Shown here piece by piece: positions 11,641-21,739 of a stretch of 41,150 bases of DNA. Within the stretch, counting starts at the first letter, position 1; each line of letters opens with the position of its first letter. A program made the translations under genes and the position numbers. The notes under the pieces were generated by a model. The model was given only the letters and a program-made list of their open reading frames with translations, was not told where the DNA came from and ran no database searches. The stretch comes from Allomyces macrogynus ATCC 38327 (taxonomy: Eukaryota > Blastocladiomycota > Blastocladiomycetes > Blastocladiales > Blastocladiaceae), in contig GG745368.1 in the NCBI GenBank assembly GCA_000151295.1, positions 209,984 to 251,133 of the forward strand, in the 5' to 3' direction.

Positions 11641-11795
11641 CCATGTCCATGTCCAACACCTCGCATGCCACGAAGGCCGGGTTGCACCCAAATCGCACCA
11701 TCGGGTTGGTCTTGTTTTGTCGTGAACGCCAGGCCTCTTGGATATGGTCACCACCACACATGACGATTCCAGCAAGTCATGTTCGGCCTCAATGG
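11641..11795 (-). pseudogene. Decayed 3' fragment of an SCPx-type thiolase gene
   Basis: Aligned by eye to the end of the intact thiolase at 13410-13562 in the same orientation. About 70% of the first 80 bases match, fewer beyond. In one frame it reads CVVVTISKRPGV, corresponding to AVVTVYKKPAA of the intact gene. It then needs a frame change to read NKTNPMVRFGCNPAF, corresponding to NKVDPTARIGYNPAV. The upstream thiolase motifs (catalytic Cys, HDCF, GHPLGATG) are absent from the following kilobase, so this is a truncated copy. It is probably a remnant of a tandem duplication and has no likely function. Confidence 0.6.
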
Positions 11796-13374
11796 GCAAC
11801 GCCATGCCACTGATTGACGCCGTCCGCGAGCGCCTGCCGGCAATGATTGGGCTCTACTTGGATTTCCCGCACCATCGCTTCACAGACGCAATGGCATTGG
11901 AGCTCGTGCAGAAGGTCGAGTCGATGGGCATGATGTGGGTCCAGCTGCACATGCTCAAGGGGATTGAGAGACTCATATGTCGGGAAAATTGGAGAAGTAC
12001 CTCCGGTCGTGCGGCGTGTCGATTTGACAGGTTTATCATTGGACGGACTGATGGGGAGCAATGTCTGTACCTTTATGCAGTGCCATGGTGGGGTTGAAGG
12101 AACAATCCATACGGCCGCTTGGGTGGAGAGTGTCTATTTCAGGTTTCCGATGGCATTGGGGGCCACTGTTAGCGAGATTGTCAATCTGGTGGGCATGGAA
12201 ATGTGGTTGGAGAGCAGCATTTGGCTCACTCACATCCTCACTTTGCAGGCGTGGTTGTGGCGCACCACAGCGCATTTTGCAAGCATTGCAGCACCAAAAT
12301 TTGATCTATGCTCAATTGGCACCGCATGGTGTCGTTGATCCGGCCTTTGTATGCGGCCAGTGGTCAATGAGATGCAGCAAGGGTGACTATGTCGTGAAAC
12401 CAAGTTTGAACACCAGAAGCCAATGTGCCACTGACATGAGTTTCAAGGAGAGATCCGAAAACGCAGACACCAGAAACATGGAAACAATAAGAGCCAGCGA
12501 GTCGCGCCAAGTTATGGGTCGTGCTGCTATTTGAGACGACCGTCTCCTCCAACAGAGTCCGCAGTCATCCATCAAACAGAATAGTAGTGATATTTTTCTC
12601 GCGCCCGCAGAAATGATCAGCGGCCTCAACCATCGCCACTCGCTTGCGGAAAGTATCAACACACCCACTTCGAGCATGGAATCATTGTGTGCTCGCGTTG
12701 CGACCCCCCGTCTGTCAAGGAACGGCACTTTGTGACCACGCGAGAAACCACACTTTGCGGACACGTTGCAACTCAACTTCATGCAAGCTGCTGAACAAAA
12801 CGATTGCACTGGTGAATACCATGATGGCCTGTGACGCGTGTTTGTTCTTTTTGAGCGAAGAATGCGGCCTGTTCTCGCTTGGCCGCCTGGTTGTTTGCCC
12901 TCCATGACAGAAGTGTGCAGTATCTGCAACCCACGCCGTGAATCCATCCGAGCTATCCTAGATGGCCGTAACGGTTCCGCACCACCGTCATATCGAGCAA
13001 ACATTCCGATCGTTGGTGAAAACTGGTTGCAGACCGCTCGTGTGCTGGTCATCACAACGGAGCGACCGAAAATGGAGCGAGGTGCTATTCAACGAGGGAA
13101 ACAGTGGATCTGGCTGCTGCTGTGGGCTGGAACTGTTTGTACGCCGAGCCTTGCCTGGAGTTGGAAATCTAGCAATTGGAGCACCGCACCGTACGGACAA
13201 GCGTCCAATCAAACGTAAGAGGAGAATGCCGACTTCCATTTCCAGAATGCCATCTCTTCTTCGACCGCGACGGGTCGCTGAGACGCCATGGACACGTCTC
13301 CACCCAACCAAAACCCGAGATTCCATCGCATGGAGCCCTTGCGGTGCTCAACTCGCGCGCTCCACTTCGGCACT
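11796..13374. other. 1.6 kb without a recognisable gene
   Basis: Less GC-rich than the flanking genes. Two stretches look mildly protein-like on the plus strand. One starts near 11792 and reads MGNAMPLIDAVRERL, continuing for some 60 codons. The other lies at about 12610-12794 and contains VCSRCDPPSVKERH before a stop at 12792. Neither has a clear start, exon structure or family. The region may be decayed duplicated DNA, given the thiolase relic at its left edge. Confidence 0.4.
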
Positions 13375-15096
13375 TTACAGCTTGGCCGCCGGCCGCGCAC
13401 GCACGCGCGCCACGTCCTCGTCCGACACGCTGCGGGCCTCGACGGCCGGGTTGTACCCAATCCGCGCCGTCGGGTCGACCTTGTTCCCCGCAAACGCCGC
13501 CGGCTTCTTGTAGACGGTCACGACCGCGGCACCGCCGAGCCCGACATTGTGCTGGAGCGCGCACGTGAGCTCGCGGCCGTTATCCGTGACTTGCCGCGGC
13601 CCGCACCACCCGCGCAGCTGCCACGACAGCTCGGCGCACTGAGCGATCCCCGTCGCACCGAGCGGGTGGCCCTTGGACAGCAGCCCACCCGACGGATTGA
13701 CCGTGACATGGGTCCCGGCCGCCGTCTGCGCGACAATGGCATTGGTCCCGGGCGTGCGCGTCATGGACCGCACCATGTCAATGGCCGAGAATTGCGGCGA
13801 CGTGAACCCGAGCGCGTCGTACATCATGAGCTCGTTGGCGGCAAAGCAGTCGTGCAGCTCGACGACGCAAATGTCGCGCGCGGTCACGCCAGCCTCGCGC
13901 ATCGCCGCCTCGGCCGCGAGCTGCGACATGTGCGCGCCCGCAATTTTCTGGAACGAGACTGACTCGGGGGCCGCGTCCGGGTTAGCACGACCGTTGGCGG
14001 CCGTGCCCAGCACGTCGCCGAGGTCGCCCACCACGTCGGTGCGCATGGCCATGCCCGCGATTTCAATGGCTTGCGCCTCGAGGCCGTGCGCGTGGACAAA
14101 GGCCTCGGAAGCGAGAATGGCGCTATTGGCCGTGAACAAAAAAGAGACTGTCAGTTGGACGGCACTCCACCGCGTCACACGCTCACCCCACCTCCTCCAA
14201 AATGCAAAAAGAAGAAACGCACCACGCACTCCCATCAGATGTCGGGCAGCACGCGAGCATGTTGAGCGGCCCCATGACCTTGCGCGACTTTTCAATCTGC
14301 TCGACCGAGTACTCGTCGCGGAACTGCGAGTACGGGTTGAGCGTGCTGTGCAGGTGGTTCTTGTGCGCAATCGTCGCGAGCACGCGGCGCTGCGCCGCCT
14401 CGTCCGTGACGCCGTGCTCGGCGCAGTACTCCATGGCGCCGAGACAGAAAATCATGGGCGCGATCGGCACCTTCGGGTTCATTTCCGTCTTGGACGCGAT
14501 GGCCATCACGTGCGGCGCGAGTGGGTTCTCGCGGTCGGTCCAGACGGACCCAAGCGACCCGGGCGCCATTTTCTCAAACCCGAGCGCCATGGCACACTCG
14601 GCCTGGCCCGCGGCAATGGCGTTGCGCGCCAGAAGCAGCGCGGCACTGCCCGTCGAGCAGTTGTTGTTGACATTGACGATCGGGATCCCCGTCATCCCGA
14701 GCGGGTAGAGCGCGCGCTGGCCCGCCGTCGAGTCGCCATAACAGTACCCGACGTAGGCCGCCTGCACGCGGTCGTAGGTGACGTTGGCTGTGCGTGGATT
14801 AAGTGCGCGTGAGCACGAGCGAGAACGTCACCGACGAGCAGATTGGCCAGCACGCACCGTCCAGAAGTGCCTTGGTCGCGGCTTCGCGTGCCATTTCTGG
14901 GTAATCAAAGTCGTCGCGCTTGCCCGGCTTCTCGAACCGGGTCATGCCTGTAATTGCATTCGCGCGCAACAACGGTTCATCCAGCGTGGTGCAGGTCAGA
15001 ATCGTGGGCGACGTTGCGCTGTTGGCACATCCTGAGCTTGAGAGTTCACGGACCCACACCAACAACGTATACTTTGCGGGAAGTCATGGCGCTCAT
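13375..15096 (-). CDS. Peroxisomal SCPx-type 3-ketoacyl-CoA thiolase (no SCP2 domain)
   Basis: Thiolytic cleavage of 3-ketoacyl-CoA, typically for branched or sterol side-chain substrates in peroxisomes. Four exons: 15096-15054, 14947-14858, 14787-14226, 14122-13375, giving 480 residues. Visible blocks are VVGVGMTRFEKPGK, GYCYGDSTAGQRALY, the catalytic cysteine in NVNNNCSTGSAAL (near residue 88), CCPTSDGSA, VVELHDCFAANELM, and the histidine loop GGLLSKGHPLGATG. The order follows the thiolase half of human SCP2/SCPx. The protein stops shortly after the thiolase fold, lacks the SCP2 lipid-transfer domain, and ends in AKL, a good PTS1 peroxisomal signal. An insertion of roughly 20 or more residues before HDCF makes it longer than the human thiolase half. 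The start could also be the second ATG, at 15087. Confidence 0.93.
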
Positions 15097-16020
15097 GGTG
15101 TGCCGAGTTGCGTTGCAGGGCGGGGTGGCAGCCAGCGGTTTGAGCGGGTAGAGAGCAAGGACCCATCGTGCGTGTCTGGCTTCTTTTGTTCGAGTATGAA
15201 CCGGTCCAGAAAATGCGGTTGGGCACCCCTCGACTCTGTAATTACAGTACGCCGGTCGTTGTGGACAGTGGTTTGCGGGCCGCGCGCTGATTTTCACGTC
15301 CTCGCTGCCGAATATTCCGGACCGGAAAAATGATTTGCCCGTCGTCGCACAGTCACCGCTCGCTGTTCACTGTTAATACCTCTTTAGACAGAAGCGCTCC
15401 TGCCACAGATGAATGTTATAAGCGGCAAACCAGTTTTCACAGCGGAGCAGCAACGCTCGGCGTGTCATGACGTGCGCCGCGCAACCATAGTACTTGGCAA
15501 TGTCGGACATGCCCAAAACCTGAACCAAGTCTTGACGGTTGTTGAGCGAATGGCGGGTCACGCACAACCATCGCACCCTTTGCGCGTCGCGGTGCGGTGG
15601 CAAGGCAATCTGCGCAGTTGACCGGGTGAAGAAGATGATAAGTGCTTCATGGTCTTGATGGACGCCGTTGTCTTGAGCGCCAAGGTAACTGGCGTGGAAC
15701 CACGTCCGCTCGACCAATCTTGCCGTTGTCATGTGGGCTTCCTCTCGATCTTTTTGAGCACGCCAAGTACCGTTTGTAGAGGATGATTTTTATCTCCTGC
15801 ATCGATGTTTCCGCAAGAATGCATCGACCGCTAGCCCTTTTGTCATCAAGGTTTGCACATGGAACGCATAACAACTCTCGGTCGGGCTTATTATCTAGCC
15901 TGTCGGGTCAGTTCACGGCTTCGGAAGGAATCAAGAGACTATGGCTCAATGCACAACAAATCACGACGGAACAGCAAGCAATTGCCAAGCGTCTAGGGCG
16001 AATCCGTGGCAGCGACCCCA
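15097..16020. other. 0.9 kb without a recognisable gene
   Basis: Lies between the thiolase start and the end of the CFA-synthase-like gene. A minus-strand frame of about 119 codons at 15373-15732 is uninterrupted but has no family I recognise, and its composition is unlike the neighbouring exons. It should include the thiolase promoter. Confidence 0.4.
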
Positions 16021-17904
16021 TCAATCCGACCCCATCCCGGAATCCTCGCCCTCGACCGCGGCGCCCGTCCGCCACGCGCGCTCCGGCAACCGCAAATCGC
16101 CCCGCGCAAACGGTCCTTCGAGCAACCGCTCACACCCTTCGCGCGACAGGACCACTTGGTAGACGTCGATCACGCGCGTCGCAAACCCGGCCGCGCAATA
16201 GTCAAAGTAGTAGAGGAACTTGCGGTAGAACGTGTCGGACGCGATCTGCGCGCGGCGCTTGAGACCTTCAATTTCGTCGACCGACGCATAAGCGCCCTGC
16301 GCAACCTCGACCCCCTCGGTGGCCACCGACGGCGCCATGTACTCGGGCTTGTCGGTGCGCATCGCCCCGTTGAGAGCCGTTGACGCGGCCGCGAGCTTGG
16401 CGACGCGCGGGTAGGTCGCGACAAACCGCGCGCGCCACGCCTGCAGCGTGCGTGCGTAATGCGGCGCGAAATTTTCCATGTGCTCGACAATCAACTGGTT
16501 GCTGGACCCGACGTTGACGGTGCGCGCGATATCCGTGACCGACGGCAAGAACCCGCCCGGGAAAATGTACCGCTGGATAAAGTCGCACTTTCGCGAATAC
16601 GCGTCATACCGTGTCTCGGGCATCGTGATCCCCTGCAGTACCATGATCCCACGGCGCGGATGCAGCATGCGGTGGCACACGTTGAAGTAGGTCGTCAGGT
16701 ACTCTTTGCCAACGGCCTCGATCATTTCAATCGAGATGAGCGCGTCGAAATGGCCATCGTCAAACCGCTCCGGCAGCCGGCGGTAGTCGCAGAGCAGCAC
16801 CTCGATCCGGTCGGCGGGAATGTACCCGCGCTGCTCGGCCGCACGAATCCGAGCCTCGGCGAGCGCTTTTTGCTCGACCGAGAGCGTAACGGTCACGACT
16901 TGGCACCCGCCCGACCGGTGCACGGCCTCGATGGCCAGCGCGCCCCACCCGGTGCCAATTTCAAGCAGTTTCGAGGTCGGCGTGAGCTTGGCCTTGTCGA
17001 TGATGTGGTGCAGCTTGCGCAGCTGCGCGGCCTCGAGCGTGTCGTTCGGGTCGGCCCAGTCCCAGACGCCGCACGAATACATCATGCGCTCGTCGAGGAA
17101 CGCCTGGATCGCGCCGAGGACCGTTAGCTGTGTGCACATCGGTCGCGGTGGAAGTCGGAGAGCAACACACCTCGAACATGTCATTGGACAGATCGTAGTG
17201 CGCGGAAATGTTGTTGAGCGAGTTGTTAAGCGTATTTGCGAGCCGCGTGTGCATGAGATAGTCGAGGGAGTTGGTCAGGACCGAGACAAGCGTCGACGTG
17301 TCGTCGAGGTACGGCTTATTGAGGATCATGAGCTAGAAAGCGCGGCCATGAAGCGATTAGCGCACTGGCTCGTTCGCGGCACGACTGGGGCGTTAAACTG
17401 CGCGTCGCGTACCATCAAGAACGCCATCATGTTGTCGACTTCGACGTCGCCGGCCATGTACGCCTCAGCGAACCCCTAAATCGCACCGAAAAATCGCACG
17501 TCAGGCTCGTTGCCCCGCAAAGAGAAGTCGGAATCGCGTTGAGACAAAGTGTACCATGTCGCCGCCGAGAACGAGCCGCGTCCAAAACGAATCCGACTTG
17601 ACGGTCAGCGTCGCGGCCAGATCTTCGTAGACAGTCGCCGTTTCCGGTGGTGGCGGTAGCTCGCCGCCAAAACTGTGCGCGGTGCCATCGGGCTCGACAA
17701 TCGAGATTTGGCCATGACGGAGTTTTTGCAGCAGGGAGAGGAAGACGTTACGGCCTGTATCGCGCGTCGATCATCGGAACCGGCCGGTTAGCGACGAAAG
17801 ACGCTTGGCCCGCGCTCGTGCGCGGGAAGGATGGGCTTACCAATAGACGGCAGCGGGTTGAGCGAAGCGAGCGATGTTGCGAGCGAGTGGAGAACTGAAG
17901 CCAT
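16021..17904 (-). CDS. Cyclopropane-fatty-acid-synthase-like SAM methyltransferase
   Basis: Member of the CFA synthase / mycolic acid cyclopropane synthase family. These enzymes transfer a methylene or methyl group from S-adenosylmethionine to unsaturated acyl chains of membrane lipids. Five exons: 17904-17841, 17754-17555, 17475-17413, 17332-17171, 17103-16021, giving 523 residues in phase. The N-terminal part has RNVFLSLLQKLRHGQISI, then GFAEAYMAGDVEVDNM and NNISAHYDLSNDMFE, which joins AFLDERMMYSCGVW. The SAM-binding motif is LEIGTGWGALAIEA at about residues 210-223, followed by SIEMIEAVGKEY and FIQRYIFPGGFLPS, all in family order. The last intron has a second possible acceptor that would insert six residues; the chosen one matches the family. 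It stands head-to-head with the related gene at 18987. The substrate cannot be read from sequence. Confidence 0.9.
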
Positions 17905-18986
17905 CGTGGAAGCGTGTTGCAAGAATCGGGCAAGAATGGGACCAAGTTGCCGGTGTCGTCGTGGTCGTCCTCCTGGTCGGTGCGGTTAGAGGCACGAGAG
18001 CGGAGCGCAAGAAAGAGCTGACTGGTCAAGCTGGAGAGGGATCGCGTTGGGTCGACAGGGAGAGAGGAGAAGTCGATGCGGGCGGTCGAGAAGATAAGTA
18101 CAGGCGACTGCCGGCCCTGTCGTTGCGCTCGACCATCGGCAGCATCGGCACCGGGCCACGACCGGCACCGACCGCGCCTGTCAACGGGCGGGAGACGCGC
18201 GCACTGGACGGGGGGAAGCGTTGCTAAGCAAACAAAACCAAGGCCGTCGCGCACGCGCTCGCCGACGATCGGTTCGCCGTCCATGTCATCGACGACCACG
18301 GATCCCCTAAAGACCGTAATGTTCGCTGTCAGCGCGCGCCCGCTGTTGCGGCAGGTTGGCGGCGACATCGTGCGACATAACCCTGGGGCCGGCGTGCAGG
18401 GCGAGCAAGCGATTGTGCCGGGTCGATGGTGCGGCCCTTGATCGACTGCGAGCGAGGTGGGGGCAGGTGGGGGACACTGCCGACCGCGTCTTGCTGCACG
18501 TGCAATCTTGGCTTCCGACAGCTTTCCGGGCGCTTTCCGTGGCGCATCGTGGCAAGACGTGGCTTGCACGCGCCGGTTTTGGCGGCGACGATCGGCTCGG
18601 CGCGTCTCGCGTTCTGTCTCGCACGCCACGGATCACGGCGCAGACACCAAGTTCACCGCGCACAATCGTGCTGCCGTGCGACCCGCAAACACGCCCAACC
18701 ACCCGCTTGCCAACCGATGCCGGGCCCGCGTTGCTAAGCAGCACACTCCTTTGCACCAACCTGTGGGCGAGCGCCGAGCTAGGCGATCTTCTTCGGCACC
18801 TGAAAGGGTTACGCAGCGGCGCGCGTTCTGGAGCCACAAAAGCGCAGCTTGTCCCCACCGCCAAGGTGGTTGTTCCGGATGATCGGCTGTCCAGCGACCA
18901 CGAGCAACCTCGACCTCGTCCTCGACCACCAACGCCATTACGTCTCTCTCCCGGCCTCCACCTCCAGCAACCAGCTGCAACCAGCC
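17905..18986. promoter_or_regulatory. 1.1 kb divergent region between two lipid-methyltransferase-family genes
   Basis: Upstream DNA shared by the CFA-synthase-like gene (-) and the second methyltransferase (+). It contains two copies of a 13-base word, GCGTTGCTAAGCA, at 18218-18230 and 18728-18740. No protein-coding gene is recognised, although GC-rich open frames cross it on both strands. Confidence 0.45.
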
Positions 18987-20397
18987 ATGATCGAGTCTCT
19001 CATCGCCACGATCGACCGCGCCGCGCGGTACACGCTCGGCCTGGACCTGCCTGCCGCGCGCGCGTCGCTGCGGCAACCTGTCGAGGCCGCGATAGCCAAG
19101 GGCCCACTCAATGCTCTCGAGGCCGCGCAGGAATGGGCCATCGACAATGGCGTCTACACGGACGCGGTCTTGCGCCGCGGCGTGCGCGCGCTGCTCAAGA
19201 CGCGGCTCGAGGAGCTGCACAAGGAGTACCAGCCGCATAACGTCGAGTGCTACGTCGAGGCCAAGCGCGCATTTGCCGACCAGCTGCGCGGGCTGCAAGA
19301 ACTTGCCATCTTGACAGACGTGGCCAACGAGCAGCACTACGAGGTCGACACCGAGTTTTTCCGCATCTGCCTCGGCAAGCACATGAAGTACTCGTGCTGC
19401 TTGTACCCCGAAGGTCCGCTTTTGTTGACGTTTGCGACGTGCTCACTCCAGCCTGTGCAAAAAACTCACGTCGATAAGCGATTTGTAGGCGTCAGGGACC
19501 TTGACGACGCTGAGCGCGCCATGCTCGAGCTGTATTGCGAACGCGCGCAGATCGAGGACGGCATGTCGATCATGGAGCTCGGTTGTGGATGGGGGTCGCT
19601 GTCGCTGTTCCTAGCTCAGGTGCGCGTGGATCTCGTCATTGGCGCCTGATCGACAGGGCCTTAATCGCGTCGAATCACCAGAAATACCCGAAATCGCGCG
19701 TCACGGGCCTCTCCAACTCCAACTCGCAGCGCGAGTACATTGAAGCGCAGGCGCAGGCGCGCGGGCTCACCAACCTGACCATCATCACGGCCGACATTAA
19801 CAAGTGGACCGCTACCGACACGTACGTCGGCATTTCCTCGTCGCCGGGCCGGTGCCGTGCGAAAAGCGCCAGATTTGACCGCTGCCCACTCACTCCACCA
19901 GGTTTGACCGCGTCGTCTCGATTGAAATGTTCGAGCACATGAAAAACTACGAGATGCTCTTCAAGAAGGTCGCGTCGCTGCTCAAGAACGGCGACTCGCG
20001 CGCGTTCATCCACGTCTTTTGCCACCGCGACCTGCCGTACCATTTCCAGACGGGCGAGGCGCAGTCCTGGATGGCGCGCTACTTTTTCAGCGGCGGGACG
20101 ATGCCGGCGCGCGACACCTTCTCCTATTTTTCGTCGTCGCTCGCGCTCGAGCGCGACTGGGCCGTCAACGGCACGCACTACGCCAAGACGTCGCGTGCGT
20201 GGCTCGACCGCATGGACGAGCGCAAGGACGAGTGTATGCCATGGCTCGTGCGGTGCTACGGGTCCGAGGCCGAGGCGAAAAAGTGGTTCCAGCGCTGGCG
20301 CGTCTTCTACATTGCAGTCGAAGAGCTTTTTGCGTATAATGGCGGCAATGAGTGGTTTGTCGGCCACTATTTGTTCAAGAAGCCCTCGGTCGAGTGA
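18987..20397 (+). CDS. SAM-dependent methyltransferase of the CFA-synthase superfamily (coclaurine-N-methyltransferase-like)
   Basis: Four exons: 18987-19413, 19489-19619, 19682-19821, 19902-20397, giving 397 residues. The N-terminal helical part (MIESLIATIDRAARYTLGLD) leads to KHMKYSCCLYPEG. The SAM site is MELGCGWGSLSLFLAQ, with the first Gly of GCGWG near residue 174, followed by VTGLSNSNSQREYIEAQA, LTNLTIITADI and VVSIEMFEHMKNYEML. The C-terminal part has YFFSGGTMPARDTF, WAVNGTHYAKT and NEWFVGHYLFKK. This order is shared with the CFA-synthase-like proteins of plants, fungi and bacteria often annotated as coclaurine N-methyltransferase. In a fungus-like organism an alkaloid substrate is unlikely; a lipid or small amine is more plausible, but this is inference. 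All four exons join in phase, and there is no frame break. Confidence 0.88.
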
Positions 20398-20959
20398 TTC
20401 GGTGCCGTCTTGTTGCTGCGTTGTTGGTCGTCGGTTATCACTCCCTGATCGGGGGGTTTGTTGACGTTCTTTTTCATTTCTTGGCGCGCCGCACCGTTGG
20501 TAGAGCGGCAAGGTGTCTGTAAATACAGTGCAATCATTGGTTTGGTTCATATCTGTTCATGTCCACACTTTTGCGTGTCTTTGTGGCAGGAGGCATCCGT
20601 CTCCCTCGAGCCACACGACAGCATGTGACGAAGACGCAACGACCTGGCCGACTTGGCCGTCTCCGTCGTCCTCGACGATTCGGACCCTTTTGGAGCCGAT
20701 TTGGATCAGTATCGACTGGACCCGGTAACCCACAACCACCCGCATTTGGACCGCCGCCTGCCTTGCTCGCGTGCTGGACCAGCCGACCCGCTCAGGCTTG
20801 ATTTTGAGCTTTTCACCAACGACTGCTCGACCACGTCGCCCCGCCGACCTCGCTTGTTGACCGGTCCTGTCCACTGTTCGAGGCTCGACTGTGTGCACTT
20901 GGCTTGCTCTCGCAACCGACCCGCGGCGCCCTCCCCCCCCCCCCCCCATACCAAGCACC
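20398..20959. other. Intergenic region upstream of CBP20
   Basis: Lies between the methyltransferase stop and the CBP20 start. It ends in a 15-base C run. A short stretch near 20653-20725 could encode VVLDDSDPFGADLDQYRLD in the plus sense, but it has no start, family or splicing support. It probably holds the CBP20 promoter. Confidence 0.4.
20933..20947 (+). repeat. Poly-C homopolymer, 15 bases
   Basis: Uninterrupted run of 15 C just before the CBP20 ATG. It would lie in the 5' untranslated region. Run lengths like this are unreliable in most sequencing, which matters because the first CBP20 exon also has frame problems at G and C runs. Confidence 0.9.
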
Positions 20960-21739
20960 ATGTCGTCGATTGACATGTACGGCCGCCCGCTGGCCGCGGC
21001 CCGGGGGCCCAATCGGGACCTGAACGGGGGGGACCTGGGGGCCATCGGCCTACGTCGACCGTTCCTTTCCCCGGGTCGCTCGACGACTGGTACCGCGCGC
21101 TCGACCGGTCGACGACCGTCTACGTGGGCAACCTGTCCTTCTACACGACCGAGAGCAAATCTTTGAGCTCTTTGCCAAGTGCGGCGACATCAAGCGCATT
21201 ATCATGGGGCTCGACAAGGTGCGCATGACGCCGTGCGGGTTCTGCTTTGTCGAATACTACAACCACGACAACGCGCTCGACTGCCTGCGGTACATTTCCG
21301 GCACCAAGCTCGACGACCGGTTCATTCGCGTCGACCTCGACCCGGGGTTCCGTGAAGGCCGCCAGTTTGGCCGTGGCCGGCACGGTGGGCAGGTGCGCGA
21401 CCAGTACCGCACCGAGTTTGATGCCGGCCGTGGTGGATGGGCGCCGAGTATGGACCAGGACGCGGGGCGCGCCGAGCGTAATTACTCGGCGCAGTACTCG
21501 ACCTCGGGCAGTACGTTGGTCTTTTGCGCATGCTCATGTCGTCGTGCGGCGCGTCGCTCACATTGCAGTTGTTTTTGGCACAGCCAAGCGCAAGCGGTAC
21601 GAAGACGACGAGGATGAGGATGGCGACCAGCATGACGCCAAGCGGCAGGTACGCTTTTGTTCTTTTGCCAGCGTTGTTGCTCCTCGAGGACGTTTGCTCA
21701 CCAATCGCGTCCGTTGGCCAGAGCCGCCGAACGTATTGA
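20960..21739 (+). CDS. NCBP2: Nuclear cap-binding protein subunit 2 (CBP20), frame-broken in exon 1
   Basis: Binds the m7G cap of nuclear transcripts as a heterodimer with CBP80. The RRM is clear: [16 protein letters not shown] (RNP2), then [20 protein letters not shown] and CGFCFVEYY (RNP1), then [14 protein letters not shown] and the CBP20-specific tail [20 protein letters not shown]. Exons 20960-21510, 21584-21648 and 21722-21739; the last ends RQSRRTY. Exon 1 is not one open frame. One base appears missing at 21154-21156 (ESQIFELF is split). Between the ATG at 20960 and the RRM at about 21085 the frame also changes, near runs of G and C. At least two indels are therefore needed. Given the perfect conservation of the RRM blocks I favour consensus errors over a pseudogene. 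Confidence 0.85.

Noticed and set aside
12387..13055. A 222-codon minus-strand open frame
   Set aside because: Composition is unlike neighbouring exons, there is no family resemblance, and no splice partners were found; treated as chance.
17748..18629. A 293-codon minus-strand open frame over the start of the CFA-synthase-like gene
   Set aside because: It overlaps the first exon and intron in a different frame, is rich in R, P and S, and has no recognisable domain.
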